The notes under the pieces were generated by a model that saw nothing but the letters and a program-made list of their open reading frames with translations, did no database searches and had not been told where the DNA came from. Shown here one piece after another: positions 34,544 through 46,689 of a DNA stretch of 64,000 bases (positions within the stretch are counted from its first letter, which is position 1; each line of letters starts with the position of its first letter). Source of the DNA: Acanthochlamys bracteata (Eukaryota; Streptophyta; Magnoliopsida; Pandanales; Velloziaceae); assembly GCA_019914995.1 (NCBI GenBank), contig CM034133.1, forward strand, positions 9,132,495 through 9,196,494, in the 5' to 3' direction. The translations under genes were made by a program, and so were the position numbers.

Positions 34544-37500
34544 TCAATTGTTGAACGAAGCAATTGCATCCATCTCCTCCTTTAACAGTAGAGAATCGAT
34601 GAAAACATCAAGATTTTCACCTTCCAATATATCCTCAATGGAATGGTGAGTGACCCCAACCCTGTGATCCGTCACACGTCCTTGGGGGAAGTTGTATGTC
34701 CTGATCCGTTCTGACCTATCTCCACTTCCAACCTGTTGAGCTTTTTATTAGGAATACACTTCGGTTTAATTAGTAAATGAGTATTAAGTTGGATGGTTAT
34801 TGAGTACCTGCTCAGACCGCAGTTTGGAACGGCTCGTGTGAAGTCTAGATCTCTCAATTTCGTACAGCCTTGCACGAAGAACTTTAAGCGCCTTCGCCTT
34901 GTTCTGAACAGTAAAATGTGTTGAAAATTAGATAACAAGAAGGATATGACTTAGTTTGGCTTATGCTATGACACTTTTGAGACAACCGATTCAATCCCTT
35001 GTAAAATTCAGGAAATCTCTTACCATATGCTGTGATCTTTCATCCTGTATCGCCACTGTTAGACCACTTGGAATATGAGTTACTCTAACAGCGCTATTTG
35101 TTGTGTTCACAGATTGGCCTCCTGAGCCACCAGATCTGAATGTATCAATTTTCAAGTCCTCGCTACGCAACTGCACGTCAACCTGCATGATTTTGTACAA
35201 AAAATACCTGACATGATTAGGCATGCTCCTACTAAGTACAAAATTTTTTTGTATGTGTTAATACTGAGGAAACTAGGAATCCAAATACCAATTCATGCAT
35301 TCTCTAACCTCATCGGCCTGAGGAAGTATGGCCACAGAAACGGCACTGGTATGAATACGCCCTGACTTTTCTGTCACTGGAACACGCTGAAGACAAGAAA
35401 CATTCCAGAGCTTCATGTAAACTATTGTGAATATAATGCAATGGATGAAAACCATTATGCAATGAGATAGTCATCCAAGTCAGACCTGAACTCGATGGAT
35501 GCCACTCTCAAATTTGAGCTTTCCGTAAACTCCTGCTCCCGAAATTGATCCACTAGCTTCCTGTAATGAAGGTTTTCTTTTAGCATTCCACAGCAGAAAA
35601 ACATTTTCTTGAATCTGAAATGAATGCCATCAGAGCTCAAAAAAGTAATGAAGTGTTTCACAGTCTTCTCAGCTATAACAAAATGCAAAAGGAAGAACAA
35701 AGCAAAGAGAAAGCAGGTCCACCTTATAACCTTTCAACTCAGACTCCATAACATCGATAACATCAAATTTCCATCCCTTCTTGTGAGAATATTTCTCGTA
35801 CCTGTTTCAGTCACTAAACACATATTATACACCTTCCTGAGAAATGCAAAAGGAATGAAGGATCAAGTTACTAAACATACATCTCGAATATGTCCATTGC
35901 GAAAAGTGATGCTTCCTCCCCTCCAGTTCCTACAGTAAAATATCGCATTAAAAGCAAGAAATTTCAGTATCTACGACAACTGATATTTTGCACCAAACAA
36001 ACCAAATGAATAAAGAAAAGGCTAAGTTAATGCTTATGTTACCTGCCCTGACTTCCAAGATGCTTCCCTTCTCATCAGCTTCATCCTTGGGGAGCAAAGA
36101 CTTCAGCAAAAGCTGCTGCAACCTCTTCTCCTCTTCCAAGCCCTTTGCCAGCTCCTCATATGCCATATCTCGCATCTCTTTATCTTCAGTACTTTCGACC
36201 ATAAGTGATTTGAGGCCATCGATATCCTAAAAATATATCCTTTTTATTTATGTTCAGATAGAAGAAATATATGATATAGCTAACAAAACTTGCAAGATGG
36301 AAATATATCCCGCAAGTGATATCATATTTGAGATTTATTTCTCTAAATTCTTAATGGTTATGGAGAAAAAATTTAAAAGAAAATTGATCATATTTAAATT
36401 TATTTGTTGGAAACTAAAATAACGATCCATCAAGAAAAGCATTATTGACAACCATAGCCAACTAATTTGACTACCTAACTTTACATTCCTATAATCTCCC
36501 TTGCTCCAAAGCCAGCCCCTTCTCTTCACAAACTGCTGCAAATGTATGATAAGAATGATGATTAAGCTAAAATAAGGCATTAATCTTTGTATCCTATCTA
36601 GCCAACTTATCAAGACAATATTGCGACAAACAATCAGAAAACATTCCCATGAAAAACAATCTTCTGGTACATAAATCTGATAAAAAAGAACTAGAAAATT
36701 GGGCAGATGAGTCTTTAAGTACCTTTCTTTTGGATCTTAGTTGATTGATTAGTTCCATACTGCTTGCAAGCTTTCGGAGCTCCTTATTTGATCTTGAATA
36801 TTCTGCAGCTGTAGTAGCCGGCTGTCTTTAGACCACATAGTGAAGGACAACAGTCAGCTACTTCACCAATAAAATGAACATGCTCAAATATACTTCATCA
36901 TTTAAGGAACAACATCTCCTACATAGGGGGTGTTTGGGATTGCTTTTCCCCAACACTCCTTTTCAATTTTCCATTTCACGTTTTTCAATACATATTTTAT
37001 AAATATATAAAAAATTTATTTAAAAATTTAAAAAGTATAGAAAAATTCTACGAAGTGAGATCTTTTTATTGCATATTTTTATTTTTTTTGAAGTAAAAAA
37101 AATATAGCTCATTTTTCAAAAAGGACAAAAATACCCTTCATTCTAGAAAAGCTCCATTTCATAAGCACTACCAAACACTCCCATAGTGCCAGAGGGAAAT
37201 CAGAAGTTGAGAATGTACCTCTAAAAACAATAAATCTATGATGAAGTAAAGACGCCATCTTAGAAACAGAGCTTTTGTCTACTAAACCAAAGAGGTGTTT
37301 AATTTCATTCAGAATTCATAGACACAACTAATTTACATGAGCTGCACATTCTCTCTAAAAACAATCATAGAGAAGAACCACGCATAAAATCCTAGAGACG
37401 AACAAGCTACCACCCTTGGCATATACATATAATTACCAGAAATTGCTATGAATTACAACAAGAATTCAAGAAAACACTACAAAGATAACAACTTTATACA

Positions 37501-37858
37501 CTAGCACCACACACATCCGTTAAGTCAATAACAGAAACTTTTGTTACCTGGTTTATCTGTTCAGTAAGGTACCTACTCCTCTGCTCAATCACTTTCATTC
37601 TTTGCTCCATCAGATTAATAAGATTAGGAGACAGTTCGGGACACGATTCTATTACAATACAAGAAATACATAATCATCTAAAATGAATTCTTGAAAACAT
37701 ATGATTTCTAACAATTTCAGAAGATAGAGAATTTGAGATCAGATACCAGTGGAGTAGAGGCGTAAAGGGAGCAGATTTCTTAAAGTAGTGATCGATATCA
37801 AGCTTCGGATCAATGAAATCGAAGTCCGGTGAGATCGCCGGAACCCTAAAGACAACAT
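34544..37858 (-). CDS. Mitochondrial class I peptide chain release factor 1
   Basis: Eleven minus-strand exons: 37747-37858, 37548-37648, 36723-36821, 36043-36226, 35881-35929, 35723-35801, 35486-35560, 35309-35386, 35024-35182, 34808-34903 and 34544-34732, all in phase, giving 406 residues. The start ATG at 37856-37858 gives a leader rich in R, S and L with no acid ([19 protein letters not shown], ending near RLYST), typical of mitochondrial import. It releases finished peptides at UAA and UAG: the stop-reading tripeptide P-V-T is at 236-238 (RF1 type P-x-T), and the catalytic GGQ is at 280-282 in [10 protein letters not shown]. The residue after GGQ is Ser, where bacterial RF1 usually has His. 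[15 protein letters not shown] stretch and the VTDHR core are intact. Resemblance is to the plant mitochondrial RF1, not the plastid one; targeting is inferred. Confidence 0.94.
36926..37182. mobile_element. 257-bp miniature inverted-repeat element in mtRF1 intron 2
   Basis: The ends are GGGGGTGTTTGGGATTGC and, as complement, GGGAGTGTTTGGTAGTGC. ATA flanks both sides (36923-36925 and 37183-37185). It aligns end to end with the reversed element 16902-17160. Intronic and non-coding. Confidence 0.8.
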
Positions 37859-38014
37859 ATTTGCTTCCGGCCAGATAATGAGAGGAGAAAATATGATTCA
37901 AATTAGAGTGAAGGTTCAGGGGCTTTAAATTGAGAGGAAAAGAAACGAGGACCTGTTTTGTGAAACGTTCAGAGAAAATGTTTTCTTTTAGAAAATGGTT
38001 TCGTGATTAATGAT

Positions 38015-38065
38015 GGCCCATTAAAAACCCAACTAAAGCCCATGTAAATACATGCGCAATGGGCC
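38015..38065 (-). promoter_or_regulatory. Three site II (TGGGCY) elements upstream of mtRF1
   Basis: TGGGCC (complement of 38015-38020), TGGGCT (complement of 38037-38042) and TGGGCC (38060-38065, plus strand) lie 157-207 bp upstream of the mtRF1 start. Site II elements are known in promoters of nuclear genes for mitochondrial and ribosomal proteins, which fits this gene. Function here is inferred. Confidence 0.5.
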
Positions 38066-39607
38066 GGACGCGTCCGTACGAGTGTGTTTACTTAAACGTT
38101 TAGTATTGTTTACTACTTTACTTCAAAGTAATTTTTTAATTTTTATATATTTTTACATATATTTTTTATAATTATTTAAAAAAATTATTTAAAAATTTAA
38201 ATAATATTTATATAATGAGATTGTTTTATTATTTATTTTTATTATTATCTTTGAAGTAAAACATTAAAAAAATAAAACTATTTTTTATTTAAAAAATTAT
38301 TTGAAAGACGATTAACTATTCGAGAACTCCAAGGGAGAAATCAATCAGTAAATATATTCTTCTTCCTGTACAAATTCTTGATTTTCTACATGTTGTCATG
38401 GTCTTACTGTATCTTCATGCTTGCAAGACTCCTACAAAAGTAAACAGAAAATAAAAATGGTAAGAGAAATAGTTTTCTGCACTGATTTAGGGACCCCAAA
38501 CCAGAACTACAAGTCCATAGAATTGATATATATATAATGGAGGAAGTTTGAGAGTGCTCAAAATAAAAAAAATATATATTTAAAAATGTTTATAAAATAA
38601 AAAATTTTAAATTAAATAATATTTAAGTGATATTTAAAAAAATGAGCTTATTTTTTAAAATAAAAATAATAATAAGCGAACCAAAATATTATGACGTAGA
38701 AATTTTTATTTTTCAAATTTTGAATAAATTATACAGAAATTTGTAAAAATTTTATTAAAATATATAAAATAGAAAAATATTTTAAAAAAGTTTTCAAACG
38801 TTCTACCAAACATGACCTAAAAAAGAATTTTATTTCAAGTTTTATGAAAAATAAATTTGAATATTTATTTAATTTTTTTAAAAAATATATATACATGTAT
38901 ATATTAATTTTTATAAAGTACAGTGCTTTCAAATTCTTAAAACAATATATTAAAACACCAAAAAAAATTTACTGAGGAAAAGAAAATTGAAATGAAGTTT
39001 TGAAAAAAGTGATAAGTAATTCCAAGCACGCCCATAGTTAACATAAACTAATTATGGATAACTACTTCTATTCTGAAAGCAATTTCAATACAATTATTGG
39101 TCTAATGATGCCAAAAGACAGCAGTTGATCACTCGAACCACAATTATTTCCTGATTTTCTTCTTTAATGAAAGCTCTTAGTACACAAATTTTGTATGAAC
39201 TTGATAGAAGGGTACCTTCCAAAAGGAACCAATAGTCCTTAACAAGCCCTTTACTTCACTCTGAAGTGACTTTCTTTTATAAAATAATTACTTTCGAATG
39301 ACTTTCTATATTTAGTTTAAAAATTTTATTATTATAAATTTATTTTTTAGTGACTTACTTCCTGCTCATTTCTCAAGTAGAGTCTATGGAAGAAATAAAG
39401 ATAAGACAGCTACTAGCCTTCTTTACTTGTAAGCAACAAAAGCGAGAATAATAACAAAGTGTTATGTAGATGTGTCTGCTGATAATGTTATCAGCTGGAA
39501 ATCTCTGAAACAACCATTTCAGAAATTTCAATTTCATATCCATGATTATGTTATGCAAATAAATAAGAACTAAGATTGAATTTTCATGACTTACTGATCT
39601 TGATCTT
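38066..39607. repeat. AT-rich spacer with element relics
   Basis: An AT-rich copy of the miniature-element group lies at about 38085-38320 and a more decayed one at about 38560-38830. No gene is recognised. Confidence 0.45.
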
Positions 39608-39895
39608 TCATCTATCCAACAAACAGCTGGTTGAGCACTGTGAATCATCAAGTGCTTTCTTCAGTTCATGATCGATTCTTCCAGACTCAATGCATTCTAA
39701 ATCCTGCAAGAGAACCTTGTAATGCTTCTCAACCTCTTCGGCGGTCTTCTTGCCTCCGATCACTGTTGCAATTTCCTTCCACCTGTTTGGATTTTTCTCG
39801 TCGATCGTTGCCAGTGCAAGCTCAAACAACTTGTTCTCCTCCCAACTCCAATCAGATTCAGCTTCTTCAGCTTTCAAACTCATCAATAATATCAT
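39608..39895 (-). CDS. RADIALIS-like single-repeat MYB transcription factor
   Basis: Single exon of 95 residues from ATG 39893-39895, or 91 from the second ATG at 39881-39883; I cannot decide between them. It holds one SANT/MYB repeat, SDWSWEENKLFELALATIDE then NRWKEIATVIGGKKTAEEVEKHYKVL, with the spaced Trp/aromatic core residues and the VEKHY-type third helix of the RADIALIS/RSM group. A short IESGRID-type tail follows. Such proteins bind or sequester MYB-type partners and act in flower symmetry or growth; the specific role here is unknown. Length fits the family (about 80-100). Family members often have a 3' intron; here the frame simply closes with TGA, so a missed 3' exon is possible. 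Confidence 0.85.
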   Translation of the reverse strand: MILLMSLKAEEAESDWSWEENKLFELALATIDEKNPNRWKEIATVIGGKKTAEEVEKHYKVLLQDLECIESGRIDHELKKALDDSQCSTSCLLDR

Positions 39896-42800
39896 AGATT
39901 TAATTTTGTTATATCTCAAGAATCTATGTGAACTCTATACAAGAACTTCTCTGCAACAATTAATGGAGGAAATGAAAATGAAGCAAAACAGAAGAGAAAT
40001 CGTATGTATATCATATTTCTGCAACATGGAATCCAATGAGATGCAAAGGAATCTCAGCCACGCCAATTTTTTTTTGTTTTCTTTTCTTTAATAATGTTTC
40101 ATGGCTCACATGTATAAGAGAAGACTTCTCTGGTTCTCTAATCTATAAACAAGAAAGTCTAACCGTGAAAAGCTACGACAGTGATTTCTATATACTTTGC
40201 ATAGAAAAGAAAAGGTCTTATAGAACTTTACAGAGAAAGAAACACTCCGGTAACTAAACAAGAAGACATTTTGAAGTTGTAAAAATTGATTAAGTTATCA
40301 GTTGCTATCATAATAAGGTGTGCACCCGGATTACAAGACATAAAATAGGAAGCGTTTGAGATTACTTTTGAAATAAAATTTTTTTATAATAAAATATATT
40401 TTTATTTTTTTTAAAATAAGAGCTTTATTTTTCTGATCTAAAAAAAAAAAATAAGTAATAAACCACGTAGAATATTTTAAAATTAAATAGATTTTTTAAA
40501 TATTTTAAAAATATATTTTAAAAAATGTATAATAAAATAATAAAATGAATTTTTGAAAAACGCTTTTTCTAACGCCTTCTAGTATGATTCAAAGTCTTTC
40601 CATCGTTGAAGACTTTTAGAAAGTATTTTAATTACATAAAAATAAGTTTCGTAAAAATAAAATTCGATAAAAAATATAATACTATCATGAACAATTTTGA
40701 ACATCAAAAACTTATAACATAATATCAGAATTCATAATCCAGATTAAGACGTGTTTGAGATTATTTTTGAAATAAAATTTTTTTATAATAAAAAATATTT
40801 TTGTTTTTTTTAAAATAGGAGCTTTATTTTTCTGATTAAAAAAATAAAAATAAGTAATAAATAATCTTACTAGAATTTTTTATAAATTCTATTTTTATAA
40901 TAGAATTTTTTAATATTTAAAAAAAATTTAAATAAATTTTTTAAATATTTTAAAAAATATGAAATAAAATAATAAAATGAATTTTTGAAAAACGCTTTTT
41001 CTAACTCCTAGTATGATTCAAAGTCTTTCGATCCTTGAAGACTTAGGACGTATTTTAATTACATAAAAATAAATTTTATAAAAATAAAATTTGATAAAAA
41101 ATATAATACTATCATGAACAATTTTGAACATCCAAAATTTATAACATAATATCAGAATTCATAAATCCAGATTAAGACGTGTTTGCCTGATTCAGGCATT
41201 CATGTCTATCGCATTTTCACATCATCAATTTGGTATTCCTTTCATCTATTTATAAATTCTGAACAATTTTTTTATTTGATTTTTAGCACTCTAAAAACTA
41301 ATATGTGCATAAAATTTTTATCATTTCTTGCTTTATGAAACTAAGCTTATTCATAAACATCAAGGACGTAAATTAAAAGCTAAGTTAAATTCTCAAAAAC
41401 ATCAATAATAATCAACGCCTAACAGAGATATCATTAACAAAAACAGATGGCTAAATCAATGATGTATTACCTAGTTAATTAAGCAAACACTGAATAATAT
41501 TGCCTCAAGATAAAGACAGCCACACATGCGCCAATCTTTAAAAAAACTCAACTTGGCTAATCCGTATCTTATCTACTGCTATTATAAGAAGAAAATTATT
41601 TTTTTTTCTTGATGAAGGTATTCTACTTATTTTATCATGAAAGAACATGTTTTGTTCAACTAATTTTGGTAGCTTTAGTCGAATATTCATCCATGGTGAC
41701 ACCAGCATTCTAGATCATGCACAGAAATTTGATACTATCTTCGGGCAGGTTTGGTTGTCCGTTTCACTCTCATTTTATTTCATATTCTTTAATAAATTTT
41801 TTATAATTTTTTAATTTTAAATTTTAGAAAAATAAAATTTTATATTATAAAATTTTATTTTTATTTATTTATTATTTTTAAAGTTTAAAAAATAAAATTT
41901 ATTTTTAATTTTTTAAAAATATTTTTAATTAAAAAAATTATATTTTATAAGTGCTTTTAAATATCTCCGAAACTTTAAATAGATTGCATCTACTTAAAAT
42001 AACAATCTAGTTTCTTTCCTAAACATTTTTTTGAAATAAATGATGCACTATTAGCAGAATTCAATTAGTTAGAAATTTTATAAGATTTCAATTAGTTAAG
42101 AGTTCTTATAAGAATTCAATAAGATACAGATTTCTAATATTAGAAAAATATTTCAATAAAATAGTGACTCTATATCTATAGATATATATTTATATTTTAT
42201 GCATGTTTACTTAATCAATCAAGAATACAATTTTTCTATATATATTTAACGTCTGACTTTTAGCTAATACTCTATCAATCTTGTGTAATATGGAGTTAAT
42301 GATATGATAAGTACACTAGTTTGCCATAAGAAGAAACTGTGTAATGGTTGTTGACGGAAACATCTACGATAAGAGATGAAGTCTTTGTTCCACATTAAGC
42401 AAATTTTTTACTTTCGTTCAAAAGGAAGCATTGCCATCTTGTCTTAAGCTTTTCCAGACTTCCTGGAATATGTAAGTGGCTAACTATCTATAAACATATA
42501 TATATATATATATAAGGCATCACTCTTAAATGCATATCTATACACATCAGTATAATTCTATCGATATAACAGAGGAAAAACGATATATATTTTGAAGTTT
42601 TTTTTGTTATTTTAATTAAAAAATCAAATAGAAATTAATTGGTGGTTCGATATATCCAATCATAAAAATATATTTAAAATTTTGTACCGTTGAAACCGCA
42701 CTGATGTGCGCAAATGTGTCCATAAAATAATAATATATTCCTGGTCTCACCCTCTATATATATGATTATTTCTTTTAGATATGCTCTTCAATGACTCCAA

Positions 42801-43760
42801 GTATGACTTCACGCTAAAAAATTTACTTCCATAGATTTCTTATATTTATTTTTATAAATTTACTTTCACAAAAGTTTTTCCAATAATTTACTTGTTTAAA
42901 ATCAATTTGTCTGAAATTCACTTTTGTATCACTTAAAAACAAATAAAACACGCCCTTTGTTAAAACCAGTAGGTTAGTGCTAATTGCTAAACACTAGTTT
43001 GTTGCGTGAATGACACTTATTAGCATCACCTTCTTTTGGATTAGATATCATCATCCTTATTAATTTAACTTCTGCCCTATGATAACATAAACAAAGTGGC
43101 TTACCATATGAAATGACCATTTATGTTGTTAATTATACAAAAAGATAATAAAGACTATTAAGTGCAAAGGCCGTTTGGTTTAACTTATCAGAAAAATAAA
43201 TTTGTCTACGTAATAGAAGTTGTTAATTATTTTAAAGGTATGCTTCGGATTGCTTATCAATTTTAATAATATTTTTTATTAAAAAAAAATTTTGCATAAT
43301 TTTTTTAAAATATTTTTTTAATTTTAAAATATATAGATAAAATATAAAATATAAAATAATATATTTTAAACTTTTTTTCAGAATTTTTTTAATAAGTAGT
43401 TTTAAATATTTTCTTGTGTTTTCCTAGTACAAACACTTTAGGCGACCGCAGTAGAGCTACATTTCCAAAGAATCAAAAGAATAGGCTTGCCATAATCTTG
43501 TATGCAAGTTCTTTGCATATGTGAAGAAGCATTTCCTTTTGCCATTACGATGCTTTTCCATCTGCAGAAGTTGTATGCATACCTTGAATATGAATTATAA
43601 AAAATATTATAAAAAGTTTATTATAAAATAATGAATTAAAAAAGTAAAAAATCGTTTTCGGAAAACACTTCCTCAAACGCGCCCTTTGTCATCGGCGGCC
43701 CCGCGCACCGCCGCCGTGTATCTCTCTATCAAAACCATGATCTCTTAAATCAATTATCAA
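39896..43760. repeat. Long repeat-rich spacer
   Basis: Contains the tandem duplication at 40354-41180, an AT-rich element copy at about 41745-41970, a TA microsatellite near 42495-42514 and another AT-rich block at 43250-43420. No protein or RNA gene is recognised across 3.9 kb. Confidence 0.5.
40354..41180 (+). repeat. Tandem direct duplication of about 0.4 kb
   Basis: Unit 1 is about 40354-40752, unit 2 about 40753-41180. Both start GTTTGAGATTA, carry an AT-rich element-like part, then share TAGTATGATTCAAAGTCTTT and ATACTATCATGAACAATTTT, and end ATCCAGATTAAGACGTGTTTG. They are diverged by small indels. Confidence 0.85.
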
Positions 43761-46689
43761 ATGGCGGCAGCATCGAGAAGTCTTCTAGCTATTCTCAACC
43801 CTTCTTCTTCTTCTTCTGTATTGCCGCTGCATCGGTTCTTGTTCGTATCCAGAAGCTTCGCAAGCGCAGCAGCAGTCGAATTGTTCGTGGAACAAGAACA
43901 GCAGCAGCTGGTGATTGAAGCGAATACGAGAGTAATGACGCCTGAATCGAAGCGGACTGGAGCGATCGCGGTGAAATGTGGAATGACTGCGTTGTGGGAC
44001 AAGTGAGGAGCGAGAGTACCGATCACGATTCTTTGGGTCGTTGATAATGTCGTGTCCCAGGTTAAAACTTCATACAGAGAAGGAATTTTTGCTCTGCAGG
44101 TGAAAAAAAATGTAGTGTTTTTTCGTGATCCGTTGCTTTCTTAGGTTTCTGCATTTGTTATCTATGGTTTCTGTTTGATGCTAGGTTTCATATCGAATTT
44201 TACCCTCTTTTTCTGTCTTTTGATGAGCTTGTAAGATTCCGATCTAGTTTGGAAATATGGTTTTTAGTTGTAATTGAGCGTGGTTATGAAAGTTTACTTC
44301 TTGCACTTTTACTGACACGGTTGTTGATATGTTCTCGTTATCACATTTTTTAAGTCAGATTTTTTTAGTCCTTAGTGGCTTTTTGTGATGCTGTTAGTCA
44401 GGTTGGTGCAGGGCAAAAGAAGGAGAAGCACCTGACAAAGCCTGAGCATGGTCATTTTAGAGCTCAAGGTGTGCCTTTCAAGAGGAAACTGAGAGAGTTC
44501 CCTGTTACTGAGGATGCACTCCTTCCTGTAGGCACTACCATAACTGTTCACCATTTCATCCCAGGCCAATATGTTGACGTGACTGGAATAACCAGGGGGT
44601 AAAGGATTTCAGGTATTTCATTTTCGTATAGTACGTTTCTTTTGTTTGTTCAGCACCCTCAAATGCACATATTACACTAGAAATTGTTTCTGCACTTAGA
44701 AGAAAGACCTTGGTTAACTTTGATATGATTAATTTAGTGGTCTATTGATTACTGAGGCAGAGATATGAATAAAGTTGTTTAGAAATATGATTTTTTTTTT
44801 TTTCAAATGAAGTGGGTAAGAAACTACGTTGTGAATAGTATCGTGGTCGTTCTTACCATGGTTCCTTCATCTTTTTAATGTGATTATCATAATGAATAAA
44901 TTGGCTGGTGCTGATATTTGGTTGTTTCCTGCCATCTATATAGGGTGGTATGAAGAGGTGGGGTCTTTCTGGTATGCCTGCATCACACGGTGCATCGTTA
45001 TCCCATCGAAGTATTGGTTCCACTGGCCAGATAGATGCTCCTGGAAAGGTATTGGCACCTATATATTATCTTCTGAACATATTTATTGACCAGTAAAGTG
45101 ATTACAGTCGAAGGTAGAAATGTGAATTTGGTGTACTTATAGTTGGTTCAATGTAATGATGGTAGACATTCAGTGCATTTCTCCAAAAACTAATACTGTC
45201 AGTTAGTGAGCCTGTTGTGTGTGTTCTCTGTGTCTAAAAGGGAATATGTAGTTTGAGCAAAGTCAAATCTTCAAGAAGTGTTGCTTAACATCTTCTGGAC
45301 TTTGTAATCTAGAGTATGTCATAATGGTCCTCAACCAATGTTTCTCCTTACAATTCTATGTTCTTTGGCTTAAACTGAAGGTTAACTATGTTATTCCATC
45401 ATAAAGAGGATATATTTTCTGATAATGTTGTTTCTGGTGAGGTCTCTGTTTGATTATGTGCTATGATTTGAAAGAGAGAGGGTTGAGTGGAAAATTGAGA
45501 AGTCCAACCGACTTATTTCTGTGGGGAAGAAAATGGATGCAGTAGTTAGGGGAGAAGGTGCTGCTCTTTTCGGGTTTTGGCATCTCCTCTTTTCCTCTGT
45601 AAATTCCATATTTTTCGCCCTTGATAGAATTTGGTAGATTTCTTCTGCAGTGAGGAGTCCCATCCAAATTCACATGATATGAGCCCCCCATTTAGCTACT
45701 TTCAGTCACTCGATTGTATTCCCATTAGCGTCTTCCTTCTTTTTGTCTAGATTATGATCATTTTTCACCACTTTTTGTTTCAAATAGATACTCAGGTGTT
45801 TCTCATAGTAACCTCTCACATTCTTAGATTTTCTTTTTATCAAAACTGTATCTCCAAAGAATCTTATTCTAGTTTCATTTCTCTTCATGTTACTTTCCTT
45901 TTGTTCCCTAGATTCTCGTCTTTTGGTACATAATTGAGCAACAATTTCAAAGTTAATAGTTAGTAGAGGCAAGCAGAATTGTCTTTCAATTTCTGTTCGC
46001 ATGCCTTAAAGTTTCTACATCAGAGAGTAACTTCTAATGAAGTACCTACCATTGTGAGTTTGTTGAAGGCACATGTCGACCCAATTTAGCAAATTGGACT
46101 CCTAGAAAGTTTGTAATTGGGTAGAGAAAACTTTTAAGGAAATATCTATTCATTGTGAGTTTAAAGGGTATATATGAGCCAAATTTATGAATTTAAGATA
46201 TGAAATGGATTTTCTTTATCACTGAAATTGAATTTTGTGATAAACAAAGTTGAGATCATATAGCCACTGGTTGAATACTTGTAATCTTCTCATTTGTTTC
46301 TAAGTAGGTGTTTAAAGGCAAGAAAATGCCTGGACTCATGGGTGGGAAGCAGTGTACAGTCAAGAACGTATGGATCTACAAAATAGATCCTGCAAGAAAC
46401 ATGATGTGGGTTAAAGGACAGGTATGGTCCATTTACTCAGAATGAACCATATGTACCCAAACAAGACTGCTGCTACAGTTGTCTGGTATCTTCACTCAAT
46501 ATTGTTTATTTGCAGGTTCCTGGTGCTGAAGGAAACTTTGTTTTCATTAAAGATGCAGTATTCAAGAAGCCTGACATATCGTTACTTCCTTTCCCTACAT
46601 ATTTTGCACCTGAAGGCGAGGAAGCATCTGAACTAGAACCCTTGGTAGCTGATCTAGGTGAAGTTGATCCTTTCATGGTAGTAGAATAA
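43761..46689 (+). pseudogene. Mitochondrial ribosomal protein uL3 gene with two coding lesions
   Basis: Five exons: 43761-44099, 44402-44612, 44944-45048, 46308-46421 and 46516-46689, which would encode about 313 residues of the organellar L3 (uL3m) family. The product would be a large-subunit core protein near the peptidyl-transferase centre. Recognisable parts are an Ala/Ser/Arg presequence (FVSRSFASAAA), [64 protein letters not shown] and DPARNMMWVKGQVPGAEGNF. Lesion 1: after WDK a TGA (44004-44006) stands where the family has Trp (TGG). Lesion 2: exon 2 is 211 nt, with a run of five G near 44595-44599 where four would keep ITRGKGF in frame. Everything else, including splice sites and the DLGEVDPFM end, is intact. 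Either recently disabled or affected by base errors. Confidence 0.85.

Noticed and set aside
36335-36613. 92-residue minus-strand ORF in an mtRF1 intron
   Set aside because: No start context or family signal; it lies wholly within the intron between exons 3 and 4.
44004-44006. Programmed stop readthrough or RNA editing in uL3m
   Set aside because: The gene is nuclear, plant organelle editing is C to U and cannot turn TGA into TGG, no readthrough context is seen, and a second lesion downstream would still break the frame.
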